A DNA stretch of 64,000 bases from positions 554,835 through 618,834 of the forward strand of contig NZ_FOFD01000002.1 in the NCBI RefSeq assembly GCF_900110865.1, in the 5' to 3' direction. A model generated the notes under the pieces. It saw only the letters and a list, made by a program, of their open reading frames with translations. It was not told where the DNA came from and ran no database searches. Below are positions 43,491 through 52,848 of the stretch, piece by piece. The stretch is from Natrinema salaciae (GTDB lineage: Archaea > Halobacteriota > Halobacteria > Halobacteriales > Natrialbaceae). The first letter of the stretch is position 1; each line of letters begins with the position of its first letter. The position numbers and the translations under genes were made by a program.

Positions 43491-44666
43491 GTGCCGGTGG
43501 CGACGGCAACCCTCGACGCGCTGCTCGAACGCGCAGCGTCGGGCATCGCGTTCGACGGCTTGCGAATCGACGAAACGGACGGCGAGTACGTCCTCGAGAC
43601 GCCGGCAAACGAGTGGACCGATCTCGACGAATCCACCCTCGGGCAGGCGCTCGAGTCGGCCGAGGAGTACGTCACGAACTGGCGCTACTGGCAGGAGACC
43701 GTCGGCGGCGAGGGGACCGCCCGACGCGCGTTCCTCCGGTGGTGCGAGCGGGCCCCGCTCGCGGACGCCGAGGCGGGTGACGCGTCCGCCCCCTGGAACG
43801 ACGACGATGACGGCGGTGATCCCGTCGGCGCTGACGCGACCGCACTCGCGGTCCCCGAACGTTACGACGCGCTCCGCGACGGGATCGATCGCGAGTGGGG
43901 ACAGCTCGCGATTACGGCTCGCTTCGTCGACGTCGACGATCCCGACGGCGAACGCGTTTACGACCTGTGGCACGTCGACGACGCCGACAGCGACATCGCC
44001 GACCTCGAGGTCTACGACGACCCGCGGGACGCGCGGGAACTCGCGACCGAGGACGAGGACGGTCGCTACCGGCCGCTGAAGACCGCACCGACGCTGTCCG
44101 CGGGCTGGGCGTTTACCGGCCTCTCGGGCGACGACCTCGTCGAGACGGTCGAGTTCTTCTATCCAGCGACGGTCGCCAACTGGCACCGGGAACTGCGCGG
44201 GACCCTCGACGTCGACCACTGGCTCGAGACCGCCGAGCGACAGACCGGCATCTACGACGTCGTCGACGAACTCCCCCGGGAGGCCGTCGAGTGGCTGACC
44301 GAGGCCTGCTGCGTCGACTCCCAGTGTCTGCGCCGGCGGGAGTGGCAGTACGAGGCGGGCGACGACCTCGACGGCGACGGCGGCGACGGTCCGTTCCCCT
44401 GTCGGGAACCGTGCTCGCTCGTGATCGCCGCCGCTCGCAAGTGGGCCACCCTCGAGTCCGAGGACGAACACACCTACGAACTCGAGTTGACGACCAGCGA
44501 GCTGAACCAGCTCGAGGAGCTGATCGACGCGGTCGCGGATGGTCGCACCGACGAGATCCGCGAGGCCGACGTCTACGACGGTGCGAACCGCTACCGAGCC
44601 CGCTATCTCCGGGCCAAGCGGTTCGACGACGAGGGAGGACTCGAGGCGACGCGGGTCGACGAGTAG
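43491..44666 (+). CDS. DR2241-family protein, probable iron-sulfur partner of CbiX
   Basis: A 391-residue cytosolic protein starting at GTG 43491. Residues ~110-140 hold an acidic insertion; the core includes GWAFTGLSGDDLVETVEFFY and VEWLTEACCVDSQCLRRREW, with a second pair in FPCREPC. These four to five cysteines (ACC...C...C...C) can bind a [4Fe-4S] cluster. In haloarchaea such genes follow cbiX, as here with a 3-nt gap, so a role in cobalamin/siroheme synthesis is inferred. Reaction unknown. Confidence 0.78.
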   Translation: MPVATATLDALLERAASGIAFDGLRIDETDGEYVLETPANEWTDLDESTLGQALESAEEYVTNWRYWQETVGGEGTARRAFLRWCERAPLADAEAGDASAPWNDDDDGGDPVGADATALAVPERYDALRDGIDREWGQLAITARFVDVDDPDGERVYDLWHVDDADSDIADLEVYDDPRDARELATEDEDGRYRPLKTAPTLSAGWAFTGLSGDDLVETVEFFYPATVANWHRELRGTLDVDHWLETAERQTGIYDVVDELPREAVEWLTEACCVDSQCLRRREWQYEAGDDLDGDGGDGPFPCREPCSLVIAAARKWATLESEDEHTYELELTTSELNQLEELIDAVADGRTDEIREADVYDGANRYRARYLRAKRFDDEGGLEATRVDE

Positions 44667-44737
44667 TCGTCTAGCCGCCCACGACCAGCCGTCTCACGGC
44701 CACAACCTTCGTGTTCGGGGAGTCGCACACTCCGGTC

Positions 44738-45142
44738 GTGAACCGTCGCGAACTACTCGCTACTGCCACAGGGGTCGCCCCCGTCCCGGCGGTCGCCGGG
44801 TGCTCGAGCGCGGCGGACGACGAAACCGGCTATACCTATACCCTCACCCTATCCGACGTCGACGAGAGACCGGACCGGCCCCTCGATTTCGACGCGGCGG
44901 GGCTGGCCGGCGGGCAGGCGGCCATTCTCGACGAAGCGGTCCGATCCGGCACCTACAGCGAGGAACACGTCAACTGGGACACGCTCCCGGGACGCGCGGG
45001 GATCACGATGGAGTTTCGGACGGTGATCCAGCTGATCGCCCGCCACGTCGACCGCGATCCGCAGGTCGATCACGAGACGTCGTTCGGAACGCCGTGTCGG
45101 TACGGACGGACGGCCTACCGAGCGACGATCGACGTCGCGTGA
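44738..45142 (+). CDS. Small Tat lipoprotein, unknown function
   Basis: A 134-residue protein. GTG 44738 gives NRRELLATATGVAPVPAVAG then lipobox Cys (AVAGC). The mature part (ETGYTYTLTLSDVDERPDRP, FRTVIQLIARHVDRD) has no known domain. A further upstream in-frame GTG at 44711 would add 9 residues. Single gene, 71 bp after the DR2241 gene. Confidence 0.6.
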   Translation: MNRRELLATATGVAPVPAVAGCSSAADDETGYTYTLTLSDVDERPDRPLDFDAAGLAGGQAAILDEAVRSGTYSEEHVNWDTLPGRAGITMEFRTVIQLIARHVDRDPQVDHETSFGTPCRYGRTAYRATIDVA

Positions 45143-45160
45143 GCGGGCCGGGTCGGTCCG

Positions 45161-45751
45161 CTACCGAACCAGCAAGAACAGGGCGACGAGGAGACCGGCG
45201 ACGACGACCGCGATCCCCGCCGTCGCGACCGGGCCGCCGATCGTCGCCGTCGTCACCGCCGCGATACCGACCGCGACGACCCCGAGCGCGAGAACCGCGA
45301 GCGCTCCCGCATCGAGCCCGCTGACGGCGGAGACTCGGTCGAGAATCCGCTCGAGCGGCGTCGGGTCGGGGTCCGGTCGGCGGGGTTCGGCGAGCCGTTC
45401 GTCGACGTCGACGCCCGGCGGCCCGGGGACGACGGTGACGGCGATCGAGACCGATTCGGAGCCGTACCCGGTCAGCACTTCGAGCCGGCCGTCGACTGGG
45501 GCGTCGACGGCGTCGGTGTCGACGGTGACCGGCACGGCGGTGACGGCGTCCGGTTCGACGTAGTGGTTCGAGCCGTCGACCGATGCGATCCGCTCGAGGT
45601 CACCGTCGAGCCGACAGTGGACGTGTGCAGGCGTCTCGTGGCCCGTCAGGTGGAGCGCGAACGACTCGCTGGTCTCGAGGGCGTCGGTCGCCACCTCGAG
45701 CGCGTCGGCGGCCCTGCGGTTGACGTGGACGGTGACCTCGGTCCCGGACAT
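45161..45751 (-). CDS. Haloarchaeal membrane protein (DUF7524-like)
   Basis: A 196-residue protein. Residues 1-120 form a soluble beta domain (TEVTVHVNRRAADALEVATD, then FALHLTGHETPAHVHCRLDG), and the C-terminal 50 residues hold two membrane helices (ALAVLALGVVAVGIAAVTTA and IAVVVAGLLVALFLLVR). Orientation unknown. It lies 15 bp downstream of the Trm112-like gene. The family number is from memory. Confidence 0.65.
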   Translation of the reverse strand: MSGTEVTVHVNRRAADALEVATDALETSESFALHLTGHETPAHVHCRLDGDLERIASVDGSNHYVEPDAVTAVPVTVDTDAVDAPVDGRLEVLTGYGSESVSIAVTVVPGPPGVDVDERLAEPRRPDPDPTPLERILDRVSAVSGLDAGALAVLALGVVAVGIAAVTTATIGGPVATAGIAVVVAGLLVALFLLVR

Positions 45752-45766
45752 AATCAGGTGGGCCGC

Positions 45767-45961
45767 TCAGGCCGGGGTCTCCTCGCGCATGTCCGGCGGC
45801 AGCAGGTTCGGAATGCCGTCCTCGATCGGATAGGTCTCGCCGCATTCGGTACAGACGAGGTCGCCGCCGACGACCTCCTCGTCGTCGTACTCGGCGTCCT
45901 CGAGTTCCAGGTCGTGTTTGTCGAGCGGACAGCAGAGAATGTCCAGTAACGACTCCTTCAT
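45767..45961 (-). CDS. Trm112-like zinc protein (methyltransferase activator family)
   Basis: A 64-residue zinc-binding protein. LLDILCCPLDKHDLELED and DLVCTECGETYPIEDGIPNL carry the CP...C..C cysteines of Trm112/YcaR. Archaeal Trm112 activates several rRNA, tRNA and protein methyltransferases by forming heterodimers. ATG 45961 was chosen; a longer in-frame start adds nine non-homologous residues. Confidence 0.85.
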   Translation of the reverse strand: MKESLLDILCCPLDKHDLELEDAEYDDEEVVGGDLVCTECGETYPIEDGIPNLLPPDMREETPA

Positions 45962-46066
45962 ACTACGTAGGCTTACCGCCTCCAGCAAAAGGTTTCGGGA
46001 ACACCGCTCGGTCGCGAGCGGCGTGTCGTCACGCGAACCGGCGATCGATGGACGCTCGCCGAGCGG

Positions 46067-47446
46067 TTACTCGTAGGGGTTCTCCACGACGACGGTCTCC
46101 TCGCGGCCGGGGCCGACCCCGACGGCGTAGACCGGCGCGTCGAGTTCGTCCGCGATGTACTCGAGGTAGGTCCGGGCGTTCTCGGGGATCGCCTCGTACC
46201 CCTCGTCCGCGACCGCGGCCCAGTCGACGTCGGACCAGCCGTCGAACGATTTGAAGGTGGCCTCGCAGCGCCCCCACGCTTCGGTCGTCGACGGCATGGT
46301 AAGCGTTTCCTCGCCGTCCAGTTCGTAGCTGTGGCCGACCTTGACCTCGTCGAGACCCGCCAGCACGTCGACGTGATTGACCGCGAGGCCCGTAAAGCCG
46401 TTCACGCGCGCGGAGTGGCGGAGCATCGGCATGTCGAGCCAGCCGACGCGGCGGGGACGGCCGGTGACGGTCCCGTACTCGCCGCCTTCCTCGCGGATGT
46501 ACGTCGCGAGCTCCTCGTTTCGGCCGTCCGTCTCCTCGTCGTATCCAGGCGTATCACCGACGACGCCGCCCAGTTCCGTCGGGAGCGGTCCGCTCCCGAC
46601 TCGCGTAAGGTAGGCTTTGACGATGCCGATGATCTCGCCGTCGCCGATGACGCCGGGACTGAGGCCCGTCCCCGCCGCCGCACCGCCGGCGGTCGGGTTC
46701 GAGGACGTGACGTACGGGTAGTTGCCGTGGTCGATGTCGATGATCGTTCCCTGTGCGCCCTCCAGGACCACGTTCTGTCCGTCGGCCATCGCGTCGGTGA
46801 GAAACGCGCTGGCGTTGACGGTCATCCCCTCCTCGTCGAGGCGACGGCCGAACTCGCTGAACTCCTCGAACAGCGCCTCGACGTCGAAGGCGTCGGGGTC
46901 GTCGAGGTCGTCCACGTCGACGCCGTAGACGTCTTCGACCAGCGCGCGCTTCTCGGGGACGACGTACTCGAGTCGCTCCCGCAGGATGTCCGGGTCCAGC
47001 AGATCTCCGATCCGGACGCCGCGGCGACCGGCCTTGTCCTCGTAGGTCGGTCCGATACCGCGGCCGGTCGTCCCGACCTCCTGATCGGACTCGCTTTTGA
47101 CTTCCTCTTCGATTCCGTCGAGAACGCGGTGGAACGGCATGATGACGTGGGCGCGCTCTGCGACGCGGACGTCCGGGTCGAGCCCCTTCTCCCGGAGCGT
47201 GGTGATCTCGTCGAACAGCGTTCGAGGATTGACGACGCAACCGTTGCCGAGGACGCCGATCTTGCCCCGGACCGCTCCCGACGGGACGAGCGACAGTTCG
47301 TACTTCGTCCCGTCGTGAACGACGGTGTGTCCGGCGTTGTCGCCGCCCTGATAGCGGGCGACGACGTCGGCGGCGTCGCCGTACAGATCGACGACGCCAC
47401 CCTTCCCTTCGTCGCCGAGTTGCGACCCGACGATAGTGACGGTCAT
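46067..47446 (-). CDS. purA: Adenylosuccinate synthase
   Basis: A 459-residue GTP-dependent enzyme that joins IMP and aspartate in AMP synthesis. VTIVGSQLGDEGKGGVVDLY (GDEGKGK-type P-loop with catalytic Asp), RYQGGDNAGHTV (catalytic His), GRGIGPTYEDKAGRRGVRIG and TGRPRRVGWLDMPMLRHSAR are the family signatures. Length is slightly above the bacterial ~430. ATG 47446 fits the standard N-terminus; a long upstream extension is spurious. TATATC and ATAAAT elements near 47575-47595 may be the promoter. Confidence 0.95.
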   Translation of the reverse strand: MTVTIVGSQLGDEGKGGVVDLYGDAADVVARYQGGDNAGHTVVHDGTKYELSLVPSGAVRGKIGVLGNGCVVNPRTLFDEITTLREKGLDPDVRVAERAHVIMPFHRVLDGIEEEVKSESDQEVGTTGRGIGPTYEDKAGRRGVRIGDLLDPDILRERLEYVVPEKRALVEDVYGVDVDDLDDPDAFDVEALFEEFSEFGRRLDEEGMTVNASAFLTDAMADGQNVVLEGAQGTIIDIDHGNYPYVTSSNPTAGGAAAGTGLSPGVIGDGEIIGIVKAYLTRVGSGPLPTELGGVVGDTPGYDEETDGRNEELATYIREEGGEYGTVTGRPRRVGWLDMPMLRHSARVNGFTGLAVNHVDVLAGLDEVKVGHSYELDGEETLTMPSTTEAWGRCEATFKSFDGWSDVDWAAVADEGYEAIPENARTYLEYIADELDAPVYAVGVGPGREETVVVENPYE

Positions 47447-47839
47447 AACAGCGGCGGATTCTTGCCGGGCCGATAAACAGATTTCGGTATACGGGTACTC
47501 GCGCGTGCTCGCACGAATAGCAAGAAAACGGAACTCGAGGTCAAGACGGGACGTGGGCCGACCGCTTCCCGGCGGTATATCTACCAGTATAAATGCGAGT
47601 AGCCCAAACGATCGGGAGAGACGCCCCCCTCGACCCCCGATCGCCAAAGCCCGCCTCCGAGATCGAGGTCGCGGGTCGCGACGCGCGGCGGCACCGACTG
47701 AATCCGAACTCCCGCCGATCGCTCGGGTTGGGCGATCGGAAACGTTAACTACTGACAGGAACGTACACTCAGTTGAGAGTGGACCCGTCAGTCGCCGAGA
47801 GTAACTTTTAAAAGGTCCAAAGACAAGTTAACAAATGCC
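47447..47839. promoter_or_regulatory. Divergent intergenic region with TATA box of the wHTH gene
   Basis: A 393-bp gene-free gap. CTTTTAAAAGG at 47805-47815 is a palindromic TATA box 25-35 nt before the ATG at 47840, predicting a leaderless transcript. GGTATATCTACCAGTATAAA at 47573-47592 may serve purA. No gene seen. Confidence 0.6.
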
Positions 47840-48145
47840 ATGATAGATAGACTTGAGAAGGAAGTCGATATGCTGGAACGTCATCTCCAGGTCCTGAAGA
47901 TGGTCATCGAGAACGAGCCGATCGGGATCGTCAAAATGTCGAACGAAACGGGCTACCCCCACCACAAGGTTCGCTACTCGCTTCGGGTCCTCGAGGAGGA
48001 GAACCTGATCGAGCCCTCGAGCCAGGGTGCGATCAAGACCGAGCGCACCGCCGAGTTCGTCGACGAACTCGACGGCAAGATCGACGACATCGTCGACAAG
48101 CTCGACGGGATGAAGATCGAAGACGTCGCCGAGATCGAAGGCTAG
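47840..48145 (+). CDS. Small winged-helix transcriptional regulator
   Basis: A 101-residue protein. A first helix ([20 protein letters not shown]) leads into a winged helix: [40 protein letters not shown]; a C-terminal helix ([20 protein letters not shown]) could dimerise. This matches the archaeal COG3432-type predicted regulators. The palindromic TATA box suggests autoregulation but no operator is proven. Divergent from purA. Confidence 0.8.
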   Translation: MIDRLEKEVDMLERHLQVLKMVIENEPIGIVKMSNETGYPHHKVRYSLRVLEEENLIEPSSQGAIKTERTAEFVDELDGKIDDIVDKLDGMKIEDVAEIEG

Positions 48146-48461
48146 TCTCTCGTCCGGTTCGGACGCTGTCGCCCGCCCCGCGATCGATAGCCGGCATTGC
48201 GCCGGCGAACCGAACTCTTTCCGCCGTTTTCCGCCGCTCCAGCGATTCGCTCGCCCGGTCGCCGTCGACCACGGGAGGACGGGAACGACCGACACGAGAC
48301 GACCCATCGAACACGCTCCGATAGCCACGGTCGCGGAGCCGTTCGGGTCCCTCGGACCCCGCGGCCCTCCACCTCCAACGCCGCTCCCCGGACCGATCGG
48401 GATCGCGATCCGAGAGAAGACAAAGCTTGGCTTTATCAGTCCGGAGGGCGACGGTCGAGAT
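48146..48461. other. Intergenic region, 316 bp
   Basis: No gene seen. CTTGGCTTTATCAGTC (48426-48441) before the prefoldin ATG at 48462 may hold its promoter. Confidence 0.5.
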
Positions 48462-48854
48462 ATGCAAGGAAATCTGCCGCCCGAGGCACAGGAGAAAATC
48501 GAGCAGTTACAGGACCTGCAGGAGACGGCACAGGAAGTCGCCGTCCAGAAGCAGGAAGCCGAATCGAGCCTCACCGAGGCCCAGAACGCCCTCGACGAAC
48601 TCGAGAACATCGACGAGGAGACGACCATGTACCGCAGCGTCGGCGAACTCCTCGTCGAGACCGAGTACGATCAGGCCGAAGAGGACCTCGAGGACAAAGT
48701 CGATACGCTCGAGATCCGCCTCGAGACCCTCGAGAAGCAGGAAGGGCGCGTCCAGGACCAGTTCGAGAGTCTCCAGGAGGAACTCGAGGACCTGCTCGGC
48801 GGCGGCATGGGCGGTCCGGCCGGCCCCGGCGGCCCGGGTGCTGGCGGCGCATAA
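48462..48854 (+). CDS. pfdB: Prefoldin subunit beta
   Basis: A 130-residue chaperone subunit. Two long coiled-coil helices ([20 protein letters not shown] and [20 protein letters not shown]) flank a beta hairpin ([16 protein letters not shown]), the beta-class prefoldin layout. The Gly-rich tail ([14 protein letters not shown]) is usual in haloarchaea. Prefoldin holds nascent proteins for the thermosome. It is followed without a gap by the DUF3194 gene. Confidence 0.94.
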   Translation: MQGNLPPEAQEKIEQLQDLQETAQEVAVQKQEAESSLTEAQNALDELENIDEETTMYRSVGELLVETEYDQAEEDLEDKVDTLEIRLETLEKQEGRVQDQFESLQEELEDLLGGGMGGPAGPGGPGAGGA

Positions 48855-49112
48855 ATGCCGACCGACGAGCCGTCTGACGAGACCGTCGTCCAGACGGCCT
48901 CGGACGCCGCGGAAGGCGTCATCTTTTCACAGTACAAACAGTCCGACGTGCGCGATTACGACGTGACGGTCGTCTTCGAAGACGGCGTCCTCGAGGTCGA
49001 CGTCTACCTCAACGCGCCCGCGGACGAGGAGGAGGAGGCCGACCCCGAACGGGTCGCCGACGACGCTGCGCTCGCGGCGCGGCACGCAGTCGACGACCTG
49101 TTCGCGGAGTAG
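48855..49112 (+). CDS. DUF3194 family protein
   Basis: An 85-residue protein whose ATG directly follows the prefoldin stop (TAA-ATG). EGVIFSQYKQSDVRDYDVTV and FEDGVLEVDVYLNAP match the family commonly coupled to archaeal pfdB. Function unknown; likely linked to translation or chaperone work by context. Confidence 0.87.
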   Translation: MPTDEPSDETVVQTASDAAEGVIFSQYKQSDVRDYDVTVVFEDGVLEVDVYLNAPADEEEEADPERVADDAALAARHAVDDLFAE

Positions 49113-49262
49113 CCGTCCAAGTCCGGCGGCCGGCCGATTCGGTTCTCGGTTCGGAGCTGCGTTCGATCGACGAGCCCCGGGCTCGAGTCGCGACGGACAT
49201 CGCTCGTCGGAGTCGTGTTCGGTGACCGGCCGTCCCGTCGTCTCCCGCCATCGGGCGAGACG

Positions 49263-49706
49263 CTACTGCTGCAGGCGACCGCTCCCGACGTATGCGAGGC
49301 CGAGGCTCCCGACGAGAATCAACACGCCCGGGACGACGTCCGGAAGCGAGACGAGACGGTCCCCGAAGTAGCCCGTCGCGAGGACCGCTACTGCGACAGC
49401 TGACGGGAGCGGCTGCGCGGCCAGCTGCCGACCGAAGACCCTGACTGCCCAGTAGGCCATCTCCAGCTTCGAGGCGACGACCGCCGCGAGCGGACGGGTT
49501 CCGTCCGGATTCTCGGCCGGCTCGAACCCCTCGAGCTCGTCGCGGCCGACCCGGACGATCTCGCCGGTGGTGACTCGCCGGCCGTCGGCGTTCCCCACCC
49601 GGAGCAACGTCACGGTCTCGTCGCTCGTTCCGACGACGCGGTAGATGCCACTCGGGTAGTCGCTGTCGGTCGGTCGGACGTGATCGCGCAGTGTGGGCGC
49701 TGGCAT
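49263..49706 (-). CDS. Membrane-anchored haloarchaeal protein, unknown function
   Basis: A 147-residue protein. N-terminal soluble part (SGIYRVVGTSDETVTLLRVG, VTTGEIVRVGRDELEGFEPA) looks like a small beta barrel; two hydrophobic helices follow (PLPSAVAVAVLATGYFGDRL and VVPGVLILVGSLGLAYVG). It lies 4 bp after the LUD operon on the same strand and may be its last gene. Start ATG 49706 chosen; a longer frame overlaps the upstream gene. Confidence 0.68.
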   Translation of the reverse strand: MPAPTLRDHVRPTDSDYPSGIYRVVGTSDETVTLLRVGNADGRRVTTGEIVRVGRDELEGFEPAENPDGTRPLAAVVASKLEMAYWAVRVFGRQLAAQPLPSAVAVAVLATGYFGDRLVSLPDVVPGVLILVGSLGLAYVGSGRLQQ

Positions 49707-49710
49707 ATCG

Positions 49711-52053
49711 TTACGGTCGGGTGCCGGGGGCGAGCAACTCGATCGGATGCGGCACGTCCCGCTCGAGCAGCACCTCGAGTTGCTCACCACACGAGGTTCC
49801 CGACGCTACGACCGTTTCCGCGCCCTCGACCTGCCCCGCCAGTCGCTCGCCGACCGCCACGCTGAGGTCGTAGTACTCCCGCTTGTAGCCGAACGAGCCG
49901 GCCATCCCACAGCACTCTGCAGTCGACGTCTCGGGTGCGTAGCCGCAGCGCTCGAGGACGGCCACCGTGGGCGCTTCGAGGTCGAGCGTCCGCTGCTGGC
50001 AGTGCGAGTGGTAGGCGACCGGCTCGGCGCCGTCACCGGTCGACAGGACGTCGGGATCGGCACCGTTCTCGAGGAGCCCGTAGACGTACTCGCAGATCTC
50101 GTAGCTGCCGTCCCGGAGGCGCTCATACGAGCTCTCGGGCAACAGTCGCTCGTACTCGCGGTGGATGGCCGCCAGATCGGACGGTTCGACGACGACCACG
50201 TCCCGGCCGGCGTCGAGGTCCTCCGCCAGCGCGGCGTAGAGCCGGCTGGCCTGCCGGTCGGCCGTCGCGACCATCCCCTGGGAGAGCGCCGCGCGCCCGC
50301 TCTCGGGCAGGTCGGGGACCGAAACTGGGACGCCAAGCGCCTCGAGCGTCCGGACCGCGGCCTTTCCCCGCTCCGTGTCGACGTAGTTCGTGTAGACGTC
50401 GGGGTAGAGAACGGCCTCGCGGTCGGCGTCGGTCCCGCCTCGAGCTGTTACCCGACCGGTCGAGGCGTCCGCACCGCCTTGCGGTACTCGCGGTTCCGCC
50501 GCTCGCTTTTTCGAGGCGGCTTCGCCGCCTCGCTTCTCGAACCAGTCGACGAGCGATTCCCGCTGGAAGGTCGGGAGATCGCGCCGGCGATCGATTCCGA
50601 GGGCGTGCTCGAGCGCCGCGCGGACGGGACCGGCGTCGGCGAGCCAGTTCGAGACGGGGGCGGTCGCGCTGGCGGCTTTCGCGACCGCGCCGATGTTCCC
50701 GAAGAAGCGCTTGCCGGGGTCCACTCCGCGTCCCTCGGTATCGGGCGTGAGGCCGTCGACGAGGAAGTCGTAAGCCTCGGGGTCACCAGTGTGGTTGATC
50801 CGGTCTCTGACCACGGTATTGATCCAGGGGATGTCGATCTTCACGGGACAGGCGTCGACACAGCGCGTGCAGCCGGTACAGAGGTCGTTGAACTCGGCCG
50901 CGGACTCCTGTCCGTGGACGCCCGCCTCCCAGCCGGTGGCGATCCCGCCCGAGTAGGTCTCGCCGCCGAAAGCGTGGCCGCCGACGGCCTGGAAGTTCGC
51001 ACAGGAGTTCGAGCAGGCCCCACACCGGATGCAGTACAGCGTCTCCCGGAGCTGATCGTCCTCGCGCATGTCCATGCGGCCGTTGTCGAGCAAGACGAGG
51101 TGGAACTCGCGGTCGGCATCGGCCGCGTCGTCCACCGCCCCGTCGTCGGCCGTGATCGGCTCGTCCGGCCGATCGAAATCCAGCGTCGGCGACTCCGTCG
51201 GCGGCGAGAGCATCGTCACGTACTGGGAGATCGGCTGCCCCGTCGCGCTCTTGGCGATGATGTCGACGAACGGCTCGAGGTCCGACAGCGTCGGGAGCAG
51301 CTTCTCCACACCCGCGACCGCCACGTGGGTGTCGGGCGTAACCGCACACTTGCGGGCGTTCCCCTCGTTCGTGACGAGGGCGATCGTCCCGCTGTCGGCG
51401 ACGACGAAGTTCGCGCCGGTGATCCCCACGTCCGCGTCCGTGATGATCTCGCCGAGATGATCCCGGGCGAACCGGGTCAGTTCCGCCGCGGTCTCGAACG
51501 GTTCGTCGGGGTCGAACCGCTCGTTGAACAGTTCGGCGATCTCCGGTCGAGAGATGTGCATCGCCGGCCCGACGATGTGCGAGGGGGTGTCGTCCGCGAC
51601 CTGCAGGACCCACTCCCCGAGGTCGGTCTCGGTGACGTCGATCCCCGCGGCCTCGAGCGCCTCGTTGAGGTCGATCTCCTCGGTCGTCATCGATTTCGAT
51701 TTGACGACCGACGGCGTCTCACCGCCTCCGGCGATTCCGTTCGCGTCGGTCCGGCGCTCGACCACGTCGGCCACGTACGCGTTCGCGTCCGCCGCGTCGT
51801 CCGCGACGTAGACGGTGCCGCCGTTTCCCTCGACGGCATCCCGGACCGTCTCGATCAGGTCGGGGAGGCGGTCGATGGCGTCTTCCTTGATCGCTCGCGC
51901 GTCGGTCCGCAACTTCTCGATGTCGTCGGTATCGTCGTAGGTCTGATACCGACGAGCGTTCGAGGCGCTCGCGTGGGCGTGGATCGCCGGCCCCTCGGTC
52001 TCGAGGAGGTGTCGAATCCGATCCGCCCGCTCGGATCGCGTGCGCTGTGCCAT
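49711..52053 (-). CDS. Fused lactate-utilisation protein (LUD domain + 4Fe-4S + CCG domain)
   Basis: A 780-residue oxidoreductase combining LutB and LutA-type parts. Residues ~60-300 are the LUD domain (GVEKLLPTLSDLEPFVDIIA). Next are two [4Fe-4S] motifs: CIRCGACSNSCANF and CTGCTRCVDACPVKIDIPWI. Residues ~520-780 are a CCG/heterodisulfide-reductase-like domain (HSHCQQRTLDLEAPTVAVLE, ECCGMAGSFGY, ASGTSCGEQLEVLL). LutABC-type complexes oxidise lactate to pyruvate. Separate genes encode these in Bacillus; here LutA and LutB are one chain. The LutC-like partner is just upstream. Confidence 0.87.
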   Translation of the reverse strand: MAQRTRSERADRIRHLLETEGPAIHAHASASNARRYQTYDDTDDIEKLRTDARAIKEDAIDRLPDLIETVRDAVEGNGGTVYVADDAADANAYVADVVERRTDANGIAGGGETPSVVKSKSMTTEEIDLNEALEAAGIDVTETDLGEWVLQVADDTPSHIVGPAMHISRPEIAELFNERFDPDEPFETAAELTRFARDHLGEIITDADVGITGANFVVADSGTIALVTNEGNARKCAVTPDTHVAVAGVEKLLPTLSDLEPFVDIIAKSATGQPISQYVTMLSPPTESPTLDFDRPDEPITADDGAVDDAADADREFHLVLLDNGRMDMREDDQLRETLYCIRCGACSNSCANFQAVGGHAFGGETYSGGIATGWEAGVHGQESAAEFNDLCTGCTRCVDACPVKIDIPWINTVVRDRINHTGDPEAYDFLVDGLTPDTEGRGVDPGKRFFGNIGAVAKAASATAPVSNWLADAGPVRAALEHALGIDRRRDLPTFQRESLVDWFEKRGGEAASKKRAAEPRVPQGGADASTGRVTARGGTDADREAVLYPDVYTNYVDTERGKAAVRTLEALGVPVSVPDLPESGRAALSQGMVATADRQASRLYAALAEDLDAGRDVVVVEPSDLAAIHREYERLLPESSYERLRDGSYEICEYVYGLLENGADPDVLSTGDGAEPVAYHSHCQQRTLDLEAPTVAVLERCGYAPETSTAECCGMAGSFGYKREYYDLSVAVGERLAGQVEGAETVVASGTSCGEQLEVLLERDVPHPIELLAPGTRP

Positions 52054-52054
52054 C

Positions 52055-52561
52055 TTATCGGTCCTCCAGGAGGATCACGTGGACGTCTCCCGGCCCGTGA
52101 ACGCCGTGGACGAGGTCGCCCATGTCCGCCGTCGCGCTCCGGCCGGTCGCGAAGACGACGCTGTCTCGACCGGCGTCGAAGCCGTCCGCGAGACGGTCGA
52201 ACCCGGCGCTGAGATTCGGCACGACGTCGCTTTCGGCGACGACCGCGACGTGGCGTTCCGGATAGAGGGCGATCGGCTCCGCGCCGTCCGCCGTCGATTC
52301 GATGGCGACCGTTCCGTACTCCGCGATCGCGAAGCCGACCGGCGTGACGCCCGTCCGGGCGGCCTGGAGATCGGCGGTCGTCGGCGCCGTCGTCACCGCG
52401 TCGGGAAGCGATACGCCGTCGAACGGGAGCGGCGCGCCGACGGCCGGCAGTTCGACGATCCGCTCGATCCGTTCGCTCGCGTCGGCGGCCGCGACGCGCT
52501 CGAGTCCCACCTCGAGTCCCTCGAGTGCGCGTTCGAACCGACCGACTGTGTCGACTGTCAT
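52055..52561 (-). CDS. LutC-like LUD-domain protein
   Basis: A 168-residue LUD-domain protein. VGFAIAEYGTVAIESTADGA, LYPERHVAVVAESDVVPNLS and SVVFATGRSATADM then VHGPGDVHVILLEDR are the LutC/YkgG pattern. Its stop is 1 nt before the ATG of the fused LutAB gene, so the two form an operon. Start ATG 52561 fits the domain. Confidence 0.85.
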   Translation of the reverse strand: MTVDTVGRFERALEGLEVGLERVAAADASERIERIVELPAVGAPLPFDGVSLPDAVTTAPTTADLQAARTGVTPVGFAIAEYGTVAIESTADGAEPIALYPERHVAVVAESDVVPNLSAGFDRLADGFDAGRDSVVFATGRSATADMGDLVHGVHGPGDVHVILLEDR

Positions 52562-52848
52562 CGTCTCCCACGTCCCGCCGGACGGGCAAGAGACTGATGG
52601 TCGGTTCGGTGTCACTTCCGAACGGCGACTCGACCGGCACCGGCCACAGGAATTGGCCACCTGGCCGGCGATCGGCGGCCGCGGACAGTCGCGACCACCC
52701 TCGGGAGCGGTCTCGGCCGGTTCGGCCCTCCGAAATCGGCACCGAGGCGTTCCGCGCGGGGACGGCTCCGTTATTTTCGCCCGCGACATGTCGGGTGCCA
52801 TTGTGTCAGCTACTTCGAGCCGTTCGGAAAACGTGCGGTGTGGTTTCC

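Noticed and set aside
49693-52212. 839-codon plus-strand frame opposite the LUD operon
   Set aside because: Antisense to two proteins with complete Fe-S and LUD motifs; no family features.
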